64,000 bases of DNA from Hippasteria phrygiana (Eukaryota; Echinodermata; Asteroidea; Valvatida; Goniasteridae), in assembly GCA_037893225.1 (NCBI GenBank), contig JAZGUH010000412.1:62001-126000 (forward strand), read 5' to 3'. Below, in pieces: positions 56,460-64,000 of the stretch. Positions within the stretch are counted from its first letter, which is position 1, and each line of letters opens with the position of its first letter. The translations under genes and the position numbers were made by a program. A model generated the notes under the pieces. That model worked only from the letters and a program-made list of their open reading frames with translations, was not told where the DNA came from and searched no databases.

Positions 56460-56845
56460 GCGTATGGAGGGGGGGGGGGGGGGGGGGGGGGCCCGCCCGC
56501 TTTCTGATTGTTTGTTTGGGGGTGGGGGGGGGGGCATTCTGCTTCTTGGAAAAAAATTGATCCAGCGTTGGCGTTTAAAAAATACAAACAAAACCGGAGT
56601 TAGTATGTCCGCGCCTTTGTCACCTGGAAAAATGTATTTTCCGAACCGAATTGCTACTTTGATCTAAGCCGCTATTATCCACAGACGATAAGTAACAGAT
56701 GAACAATTTGCAAAAGGTGGATTACAAACGGGATGCTCCTAATCCATATAAACAGTGTTAATCAATCTTTGCGAATTTATTTTTAAAAACATGAACAAGA
56801 CAAGATAGTTGTGTAACCCCCCCCCCCCCCCCCCCCCCCCCCGGC
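56460..56845. repeat. Long G and C homopolymers
   Basis: G runs at 56469-56490 and 56526-56534, C run at 56817-56842. Between them no gene. Confidence 0.8.
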
Positions 56846-57494
56846 GAAAATTAAACCCTTTTTAACTGAAAGTGTTATTTAAAAACTTCAAAGACCTCAG
56901 GACTTATTTTGCAAACATTTCAAACACACTTACATGTATTTACATACAAATAAGTCACTCGGCAGCCAGCTATAGGCCTACTCAATGTATTATCTTAGAA
57001 AAAATGAACATAATAAGAACGAAAAGGTTACTATATTTGCCTGTTGTGATTACACAATCACTATACGTTCTGAGAGATCACTTTTAAAGAAGTACATACA
57101 AAATGGCATTCCGAATACAATGTCAGACCGATCTTGCAAAACCACAGACCGAGAAAAAAGCCGAAAATTTCATTTGAAGGTAAACAAATGCACAATGTAT
57201 TTCAAAATAACCCTACAAATATATCTATTCATAATAGCAGTTTTGAGAAAAATGTATCCAGTATATATAACACTACAAATAATATAAATATTTCAGTAAA
57301 TTTATAGTTATTTCCGAGCCTACCACCTTAATATACTGATCCACAGAATAACCCGTGTCACAAAATGACCCAAACCACAGACTGCGCTGCCCGACGCTAC
57401 GCAATCCACAGAATAACCAAAAATTGGGTTATTCTGTGGTTCACCGACAACATTGCTGAACCACAAACTGCAGCGGCTTGTGCACATGTCTATG
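56846..57494. other. Gene-free stretch
   Basis: Holds a CCACAGAATAACC hairpin (57411-57443) and an AACCACAGACTG word (57373). No gene. Confidence 0.35.
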
Positions 57495-57649
57495 GGAGCT
57501 GTAAGGGCTGAGAACGTCTTGGGCATTTCGCAAGGGAGCGCGCGCGACCTGCTTATGCATAATTTAACAGGCGGGTCATACGAATAATCGCGCTTGCGCA
57601 CTGGAGGAAACTCATGTTTAAGTAATAACTTACTAGTCAGTTAACGTTC

Positions 57650-58035
57650 TGAGCAGAGTGATTCTGGACTGGCAAACAGGATTGAGAAATCTTCGGATTG
57701 TTCCAAAAATGTGATCTGGAATATCAGACGTTATATCTCTGCCAATTTCAGTCCCAGATGTTCAGCACGATGTAACTAATCAGCGCTTTCTCCTGTTTGC
57801 ATTCGGTTACTTCGTTCATGGAGGTAGGAAACACCTCCATGCTTCGTTCAAGAAATCTAAGACCAATGGAGCAGCTTGAAAAAATTGCACTCTTGCCAAA
57901 TCCCGTTGGTAAATTAACAAACAAATCATGGCCACGTACAAATTGATGAATGGCACTGATCTGATGACTTTTTAACTTTCCAAAGTCCAGTTTATTTGCT
58001 GTAAAATCGATCGCTTGGTCCACGCGGTCATACAT
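57650..58035 (-). pseudogene. RecQ-like DNA helicase fragment (copy 2)
   Basis: Reads MYDRVDQAIDFTANKL, GKLKSHQISAIHQFVRG and the Walker A motif NLPTGFGKS. A one-base difference in the T run after GKSAIF puts it in another frame than copy 1 (SSCSIGLRFLE), and the 25-bp CATGGAGG insert with its 7-bp duplication is then read through, bringing NEVTECKQEKALI back into frame. About 37 bases covering motif Ia are deleted relative to copy 1. As in copy 1, no DEAH box or later motif exists, so it is a non-functional fragment. Confidence 0.82.
57810..57848. mobile_element. CATGGAGG micro-insertion (25 bp) with 7-bp TSD
   Basis: CTTCGTT at 57810-57816 and 57842-57848 (reverse of AACGAAG) flank the 25-bp insert 57817-57841; same site as the outer insert of 25606-25630. 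Confidence 0.8.
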
Positions 58036-58353
58036 TTTTTTCCAACAAACAACAAATGGCTTGGTACTGCGCTGCACGTTCATACACACGTGTACGTACA
58101 CGTAAACCCGACGTGAGTACAGAAACTAGACTAGTGAGTGTTGGCTATTTACATGCGATAATGCAGCTACGTCACACGCGCATGCAAATGCCACACAGTT
58201 CTGCTCGCGATTTCGCGAGCAGAACTTGCGAAATTCCCAAGACGGTGTTGGCGATTTGGCCGTGGCGTGTGTGTGTGTAGCGAGAGGGCGCTGTCGGCCG
58301 GCCGTGCGCGCTGAACGTCGCACCGCTAAGAACGTCTTGGAACCAAGACTAGT

Positions 58354-59215
58354 GCATATGGCGCGCGATAAATGTAACACTTTTGTAACGCGCAACCTAC
58401 TCTCTCAAAAACCCAGAAATTGGTCAAATCCAGACCAATATTTTCAGTGAAGCTTTTTTGGAGGACTGCCAAATTTACTTTCGAAATATACCCAGTATAT
58501 TGAAGTGCTCAAGTTAAATCGCTGTATTCATTGATATAGGTATAATGAACAAAACAATGTGGGTTTTTTCTGCTTGAAGCGCTAACCAGGCGAGCCTGCC
58601 CATAGTTTCTTCACGTAGATTTTGACAGGTTAAATCCATTGTTAGCTTAGTTTTTCCTAATTCGTCACATTTTAGATCCCCCTCGTGACTGACGTTTGAC
58701 ACAAACAGACCAGTGAAAAGGTAGGCCCTAACTGTTGTTTCCTTATAGGTTGGTCATTTTGTTTGGGTAAACTGTTGCCCAAACTGACAAACAAAAATTG
58801 ACCAACTCAGTTGGGGTAATTGAGTTATGAAACATCTGGTCAAATTTTACACATTTAGATGCAGTTAAAAGTTAAAAATAGGCCACTATGCGGCCCCCCC
58901 CCCCCCTCCCCAACAGACCGTAATGATTGGATTGGTGTCGTGTTAAATATGCGAATCGGAAATTCGCGGCAGAATTTGGCCAAAAATGTGAAGAAACACA
59001 TAAGCAATTCGCCACGGTTGCGTCAAGGCTGTCTTTCGCCTCGACTATACATACTGTAACTAAATGGCTTTAATATACAAGTTTAGCTTCTTTAATAATT
59101 CAGTTGATGATGACATCATTCTTATTTAGTATATTGATTGCTGAGCATGCGCGATTAACCTGTTGGTCAGTGCTCAGGCCTCATTATAATAATTTGCGTT
59201 AATAACATTTGTAAA
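58354..59215. other. Gene-free stretch
   Basis: Short hairpin GTTGGTCA...TGACCAAC at 58748-58806 and a C run at 58895. No gene. Confidence 0.35.
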
Positions 59216-60283
59216 GCACATGTAGACAGTAGCGCGCGACTGGTGCAAGTTTATGTTTTGTCTAGCGCGCGCCTATGCCTGTGAGCAAGCTGAAGTTGCA
59301 TGCAGCGGTACGGTGCAGAAGTCGCGCTGAAGTTTACGGAGAGTGAAGGTTGGTGTGACAGCGTCAGGTGATTTGTAAGAGCAGAATCCGGTGCAACCGC
59401 AGTGGGCGTAGAATCAGCAGGTACGTTTCCGACGGCTATACCATAGTGATAGTTGTATGTGGAACAGTGCCGTAGTGCTTTTTACATGCCCGTAGGGATC
59501 GACTTCTACTTGGTCGATTTCTTGGTGTACAGAGTCTGTCAATATAGGGACAGAAAATAGTACGTAACTCTGAGAGAGATAGGGAGAATTGTGGGCTAGG
59601 TTGTCGACTGTACTGTCCGAAGGTCACCTGTCAGAAGCACGGTGAGAGACTGGACAGGGAGAGAGCCGACTGTTGCCCCGAAATCCCCTTTACTCGGAGT
59701 CAGAGTTAAACAGTAGCAATCCAAGGAGAGTTGGGTAATTTCAGGGAAGTTGCCCAGTGCGGATTGCGGGTTGCGGATTGCAGATTGCGGATTGCATAGT
59801 GCGGATTGCGGAGTGAGGATTGCGGAGTGAGGATTGCGGATTGCGGATTGCATAGTGCGGATTGCGGAGTGCGGATTGCATAGTGCGGAGTGCGGATTGC
59901 ATAGTGCGGAGTGCGGATTATATAGGCGCACTTTATAATAATTGTACCACTATAATCGAAACCCAATTGTGTAAATAAGATGAATCCCATTGATTGAAGA
60001 GAATAATAATAAATCAGTTCCCATTGATCTTGCCAACAATCCTTGTTGCCCTGTAATTGGTTATTACTGCGTACGAGTCAACAGGGTCGACCCATCAACT
60101 ACCAATCGACGGCGGTACATTTCCACCAAAACGAATCCATATCCCTGGGCCTTTAGATTGCTCGTCAATTTCAGAGGGCCGAGGCAGAGTTTAGGTTTAG
60201 GTTGGGAGACTGATCGCCACAGATGGAGATAGCTTTCCTGAACTGGTAAACCTTAGACTGGCTCGTTAGAAAATTACGCCACA
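59216..60283 (+). mobile_element. Probable 5' LTR region of an LTR retrotransposon
   Basis: The region immediately upstream of the primer-binding site should contain the 5' LTR, ending at CGCCACA (about 60283). The left edge is not fixed because no second LTR is seen; a TG start near 59220 is one option. A 7/14-bp minisatellite lies inside. Confidence 0.4.
59755..59920. repeat. 7-bp-based minisatellite GGATTGC/GGAGTGC
   Basis: Units GGATTGC, GGAGTGC, GGATTGCATAGTGC, all multiples of 7, about 23 heptamers. Confidence 0.93.
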
Positions 60284-60285
60284 AA

Positions 60286-60303
60286 TGGTGTCAGAAGTGG
60301 GAT
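60286..60303 (+). promoter_or_regulatory. Primer-binding site, tRNA-Leu type
   Basis: TGGTGTCAGAAGTGGGAT is complementary to the 3' end (with CCA) of a leucine tRNA, the usual reverse-transcription primer site just after a 5' LTR. Confidence 0.7.
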
Positions 60304-60581
60304 GATTGGAGTTGATTGGGTCAGTGTTGTTGTTGACTAAGACACGTGTGTTAGTTGATTTGTTTGCGCAGATCCGCAAGAGTAGGCACTGTACGTTAAG
60401 AAGTAACAGTGTAATTGGCAGTACACAAGGCAAAGTCGTGCTGCAAGTGTGGGACAGAGATTTCCCGTACTGGCAAGTTAGTCCGCGGTGCCAGAAGCAC
60501 CCAGCGGACAGTGACCAGGTTTAGAGACCCTGTGAGAAACAGGAAGGTTTACGTGTTGCCGTTTTGCAAGAGTGAAACGGT

Positions 60582-61007
60582 ATGAGTAAACAGAGTCCTC
60601 CGAGTATGGAGACGGAGCTGCAGAGGCTTAGGTTAGAAGCCCAGTTCCTGCAGTGGGAGAGAGATCTCATGGCAAAGAAATTAGAGGCTGTCATGAAAGT
60701 TCAGCAAACTTCCTCAGAGGGAAGTAGAGGCACACCCGAGAAATATGGGCGTGTGAGCAAGCAAATGGATTCAGAGATTGAATTCAGGTTGCCAGCAGTG
60801 AGTTCTGGCTATGTCTCTGAGTTGGAGACGAGTAGTCTGGCGGCTACAGGTGGCTCGCCAGAGTTACTTTCCAAGGCTGGGAAGAGAGTGGAGTTTGGGA
60901 AAAGTACTCCCCAAAGATTGGCTGGATCGGAAGTGGTCCGACCAATGAGCACGCCAAGTGCGTTAGAGGAGATTGTGTCCTTTTTTTCGGGCTCAGGTGG
61001 GGAGTAG
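60582..61007 (+). CDS. gag-like N-terminal ORF of an LTR retrotransposon
   Basis: A 141-codon ORF, starting 280 bases after the primer-binding site, in the place of gag. It starts MSKQSPPSMETELQRLRLEA with a probable coiled coil (residues about 10-45, LRLEAQFLQWERDLMAKKLE), then a Ser/Gly/Pro-rich, low-complexity stretch. It lacks the capsid core, zinc knuckle, protease, reverse transcriptase and integrase, and no pol sequence follows in the window. The element is therefore a truncated or non-autonomous member; PPT-like purine stretches occur at 61086-61135 and a G run at 61247, but no 3' LTR matching 59.2-60.3 kb was found. Assignment rests on position and composition. Confidence 0.5.
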   Translation: MSKQSPPSMETELQRLRLEAQFLQWERDLMAKKLEAVMKVQQTSSEGSRGTPEKYGRVSKQMDSEIEFRLPAVSSGYVSELETSSLAATGGSPELLSKAGKRVEFGKSTPQRLAGSEVVRPMSTPSALEEIVSFFSGSGGE

Positions 61008-61009
61008 TG

Positions 61010-61835
61010 CAACCCGTCTGAATAGGTAAAACCACGCCCCCTTTTGTGCACGTTGTATAGGGATTCCGGAGGGGGTGTGGTTAGATTTGTGGAGGGAATT
61101 GTGGAGGGAATTGTGGAGGGAATTTGAGGATCAGGGTCAGTGTGGTCAAACTAGATAAGAGGATTACAGGATGTATTGTGTATGGATTATGTAAGAGGTT
61201 GGTTGCAACTATGATGGAAGGTCATTATATACAATTATGAAGCGTTGGGGGGGGGGGGGGGGGCAAGATCGGACTATAATCACCCTGCTGTAATTTAGGT
61301 CTGCATACTATAATTGGTCTGTAAATTATTACATAGTTCATCGATGGGCTCCAGTCAAGGAATTAAAAGGGTACCCTCTCTGTGTTCCTCGTGTTCGGGT
61401 ACTTCGTCTGTGTTGGGACTGCTTGCAATGATTGTGTTGAAACAGCTCGTTAATACTGCAGACAAGAAATATATAGCACACCTAGATTTCGGGATAATCA
61501 CTATTATCCGGAAATTCCGTGTTCGTGTGAAAGAACCGTGAATAGATTCGATCAGTACGGTTGTACATTACTTGTAAAATGACTGTTCTATTTAGAATTT
61601 TAGACATGTATATATTTGTCCAAACCGGGGTTAAATTACAGAACTAGTTTAGGACCGCAATGAAGCCATGTAGGTCTTCAAAATATTTTCCGGTGTTTTA
61701 CGATTTGGACGCGATAACAATGTTTGTGTTTTCAGGAAGTCTGAATTATTTCTATGCAGCCTCATGACAAGGTGGTTATTAACCTTTTATGCACAAATCC
61801 TATTACCAAATCAAATACAGCCTTATTTAAGTACT
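61010..61835. other. Gene-free stretch between retrotransposon remnant and palindrome
   Basis: Three GTGGAGGGAATT repeats (61090-61128) and a G run of about 17 (61247-61263). No gene seen. Confidence 0.4.
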
Positions 61836-62552
61836 CATCCGCTCATTTCTTGCTCTTTGTATTGCTCATTTTACTTATTTCGCTGCTCATTTACTCATTT
61901 CGCTGCTCTTTTGCTCTTTTCTTGCTCTTTTTGTTGCTCATTTACTCATTTCTTGCTCTTTTTGTTGCTAATTTGCTCATTTCTTGCTCTTTTTGTTGCT
62001 TATTTACTCATTTCTTGCTCTTTGTTGCTCATTTACTCATTTCTTGCTCTTTTTGTTGCTCATTTACTCATTTCTTGCTCTTTTTGTTGCTCATTTACTC
62101 ATTTCCTGCTCTTTTAGTTGCTCATTTACTCATTTCGCTGCTCGTTTTTTTGCAAATTTTTTGCTCTTTTTGTTGCTCATTTGCTCATTTTTTTGCTCTT
62201 TTTGTTGCTCATTTGCTCATTTGTTTGCTCTTTTTGTTGCTCATTTGCTCATTTCTTGCTCTTTGTATTGCTCATTTGCTAATTTCTTGCTCATTTGCTA
62301 ATTTCTTGCTCTTTTTGTTGCTCATTTACTCATTTCTTGCTCTGTTTGCTGCTCATTTACTCCTTTCGCTGCTCATTTGCTCATTTCTTGCTCTTTTTGT
62401 TGCTCATTTACTCTTTACTCATTTCTTGCTCTTTTTGTTGTTCACTTACTTATTTCTTGCTCTTTTTTTGTTGCTCATTTACTCATTTCGCTGCTCATTT
62501 CGCTGCTCATTTGCTCATTTTGCTGCTCATTTTGCTGCTCATTTTGCTGCTC
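61836..62552 (+). repeat. TTGCTC-rich array, left arm
   Basis: Units such as GCTCATTTACTCATTTCTTG and CTCTTTTTGTT in irregular tandem order. It stays open in the frame of the following CDS for long stretches, which would give a Leu/Phe/Cys/Ser-rich hydrophobic sequence, but this is a property of the repeat. Confidence 0.92.
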
Positions 62553-62843
62553 ATGTTTAGTATATCTTCACCTAAAAGAAGAAAGGACATTTTAAAGAAC
62601 GCCGATAAAGAACTCGTGACCTGCCTTTGTGAATGTGCTCTGAACGTTTTAATCGGCCGTGTGCCGCTTACGCAGAGCCAGAAGAAAAAACTGGCACGAC
62701 ACAAGAAACATCTAAGGGCTCTTTCCGATAAGAAGGCTTCTCACTTCAAACGCAAACGACTGTTGGTTCAGAAAGGTGGATTTCTGGGACCGCTGTTAAC
62801 CCCTATTTTAAGCACGATCGGAGGGATTCTGTTTTTCAAGTAA
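62553..62843 (+). CDS. 96-aa basic protein with hydrophobic C-terminus (left arm)
   Basis: Starts MFSISSPKRRKDILKNADKE at the array edge. The first 70 residues are basic (KRRK, SQKKKLARHKKHLRAL, FKRKRLLVQK) with a Cys pair in TCLCECALNVL. The tail GGFLGPLLTPILSTIGGIL is hydrophobic and Gly/Pro-spaced, followed by FFK. From memory, this basic-then-GGFLxxLL layout resembles a small protein found repeatedly in invertebrate genomes and linked to virus-like large DNA transposons (Polinton/adintovirus type); this is not verified. Upstream in-frame array sequence is open, so a longer product is possible, but the first ATG after the array gives the conserved part. An identical-length partner lies in reverse at 63029-63319 with two residue differences (Ile4/Lys, Thr82/Ala), which suggests both are kept free of stops. 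Confidence 0.65.
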   Translation: MFSISSPKRRKDILKNADKELVTCLCECALNVLIGRVPLTQSQKKKLARHKKHLRALSDKKASHFKRKRLLVQKGGFLGPLLTPILSTIGGILFFK

Positions 62844-63028
62844 TGCGCTACGCTAGAAAAAACATGATTAGTGCTCCTACTGATCGGGTGACTAGTGCCA
62901 CACAAAATGTTCTTCCTCCAATCTTTGCAGTTTGGTCTGAGTGGGGTTACGCTTGAGAAGAACATTTTGTATGGCACTAGTCACCCGATCAGTAGGAGCA
63001 CTAATCATGTTTTTTCTAGCGTAGCGCA

Positions 63029-63319
63029 TTACTTGAAAAACAGAATCCCTCCGATCGTGCTTAAAATAGGGGCTAACAGCGGTCCCAGAAATCCACCTTT
63101 CTGAACCAACAGTCGTTTGCGTTTGAAGTGAGAAGCCTTCTTATCGGAAAGAGCCCTTAGATGTTTCTTGTGTCGTGCCAGTTTTTTCTTCTGGCTCTGC
63201 GTAAGCGGCACACGGCCGATTAAAACGTTCAGAGCACATTCACAAAGGCAGGTCACGAGTTCTTTATCGGCGTTCTTTAAAATGTCCTTTCTTCTTTTAG
63301 GTGAAGATTTACTAAACAT
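63029..63319 (-). CDS. 96-aa basic protein with hydrophobic C-terminus (right arm)
   Basis: Mirror copy of 62553-62843 on the minus strand, converging on it across a 185-bp palindromic spacer. Starts MFSKSSPKRRKDILKNADKE and ends GGFLGPLLAPILSTIGGIL plus FFK. It differs from its partner at two residues, and the frame is intact. The upstream array (63320-64000) is open in the same frame for more than 200 codons. Function is unknown; a membrane-active or DNA-packaging role would fit the charge and tail but is inferred only from composition. Confidence 0.65.
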   Translation of the reverse strand: MFSKSSPKRRKDILKNADKELVTCLCECALNVLIGRVPLTQSQKKKLARHKKHLRALSDKKASHFKRKRLLVQKGGFLGPLLAPILSTIGGILFFK

Positions 63320-64000
63320 GAGCAGCAAAATGAGCAGCAAAATGAGCAGCAAAATGAGCAAATGAGCAGCGAAATGAGCAGCGAAATGAGTAAATGAGCA
63401 GCAAACAGAGCAAGAAATGAGTAAATGAGCAACAAAAAGAGCAAGAAATGAGCAAATGAGCAAGAAATGAGCAAATGAGCAATACAAAGAGCAAGAAATG
63501 AGCAAATGAGCAACAAAAAGAGCAAACAAATGAGCAAATGAGCAACAAAAAGAGCAAGAAATGAGCAAATGAGCAGCGAAAGGAGTAAATGAGCAGCAAA
63601 CAGAGCAAGAAATGAGTAAATGAGCAACAAAAAGAGCAAGAAATGAGCAAATGAGCAAGAAATGAGCAAATGAGCAATACAAAGAGCAAGAAATGAGCAA
63701 ATGAGCAACAAAAAGAGCAAACAAATGAGCAAATGAGCAACAAAAAGAGCAAAAAAATGAGCAAATGAGCAACAAAAAGAGCAAAAAATTTGCAAAAAAA
63801 CGAGCAGCGAAATGAGTAAATGAGCAACTAAAAGAGCAGGAAATGAGTAAATGAGCAATAAAAAGAGCAAGAAATGAGCAACAAAAAGAGCAAGAAATGA
63901 GCAAATTAGCAACAAAAAGAGCAAGAAATGAGTAAATGAGCAACAAAAAGAGCAAGAAAAGAGCAAAAGAGCAGCGAAATGAGTAAATGAGCAGCGAAAT
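63320..64000 (-). repeat. TTGCTC-rich array, right arm
   Basis: Reverse-oriented equivalent of 61836-62552 (GAGCAAATGAGCAACAAAAA units), with a locally duplicated block of about 180 bp (63420-63540 resembles 63605-63735). Continues beyond the window. Confidence 0.92.

Larger units (their letters stand above)
57495..58353 (-). mobile_element. RecQ-fragment repeat, copy 2 (uninterrupted)
   Basis: Reverse-strand copy of the repeat at 24942-25869 plus 30315-30480, lacking the 25.2-kb MITE, the 4.4-kb insertion and the inner CATTCC micro-insertion. It has instead an extra 28-bp palindrome, GTTCTGCTCGCGAT and its complement (58197-58224). Confidence 0.8.
61836..64000. repeat. >2.1-kb inverted repeat, cut by the window end
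   Basis: Symmetry centre at 62936 with a 41-nt loop (62916-62956). Single-copy parts of the arms (62553-62915 against 62957-63319) are almost identical; the outer parts are TTGCTC/TTTACTCA arrays of differing copy number. The right arm runs off the window. Confidence 0.92.

Noticed and set aside
59596..59990. ORFs with NPHSALC / NPQSAI repeats
   Set aside because: Product of the GGATTGC heptamer array.
61754..62560. 268-codon ORF with hydrophobic LLISCSFCCSF repeats, looking like a membrane protein
   Set aside because: Comes from the TTGCTC/TTTACTCA array; only the part from 62553 on (in another frame of the track) is non-repetitive.
62295..63827. CRISPR-like array of short repeats
   Set aside because: Units are irregular, adjacent and without unique spacers; the organism is eukaryotic.

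Overview
The window is eukaryotic, gene-poor and extremely repeat-rich. I see no bacterial-type gene organisation. The supported host-like gene is an NXPE-family (neurexophilin and PC-esterase) gene with introns. A spliced Harbinger transposase, Tc1 remnants, RecQ-like helicase fragments, tRNA-derived sequence, many foldback/TIR elements and frequent TACATGTACATGTA runs fit a marine invertebrate deuterostome such as a lancelet, hemichordate or echinoderm. The species cannot be fixed from the sequence alone.

Layout. 1-7777 is a macrosatellite: two ~2.57-kb-type units (the second expanded by internal 0.9-1.2-kb repeats) and a truncated third. Each full unit carries a 740-bp TIR element with helically spaced TACG/CGTA motifs, a small MITE and a GGGGCCCGCTTAAG minisatellite. 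8.5-9.04 kb is an internally deleted Tc1 element. 11.8-15.9 kb holds the NXPE-like gene on the minus strand. 17.9-20.2 kb holds a Harbinger transposase pseudogene on the minus strand with one clean intron. 20.57-24.44 kb is a near-identical tandem duplication of 1.94 kb.

24.9-30.5 kb is a RecQ-fragment-bearing repeat that was hit by a MITE and by a 4.4-kb satellite-filled TIR insertion. A second copy at 57.5-58.35 kb lacks both and gives the empty sites. 30.9-32.5 kb is a TIR element with a 105-aa ORF. 34.9-35.7 kb is a 20-bp minisatellite split by a MITE. 38.0-39.4 kb is another TIR element. 40.1, 42.8 and 46.5 kb carry three minisatellites with one shared core. 47.5-48.3 kb is an 810-bp near-perfect foldback with a 9-bp target duplication. 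59.2-61.0 kb is an LTR-retrotransposon remnant (primer-binding site plus gag-like ORF). 61.8 kb to the window end is a >2-kb inverted repeat with two convergent copies of a 96-aa protein, each preceded by a TTGCTC-rich array.

The most unusual observation is a family of very short (9-32 bp) insertions with ends CATGGAGG...CCTCCATG, flanked by 7-bp direct repeats at eight sites or more. One lies nested inside another and is absent from the paralogous RecQ copy. Apart from the NXPE gene, nearly everything visible is mobile or tandem DNA in successive layers of insertion.
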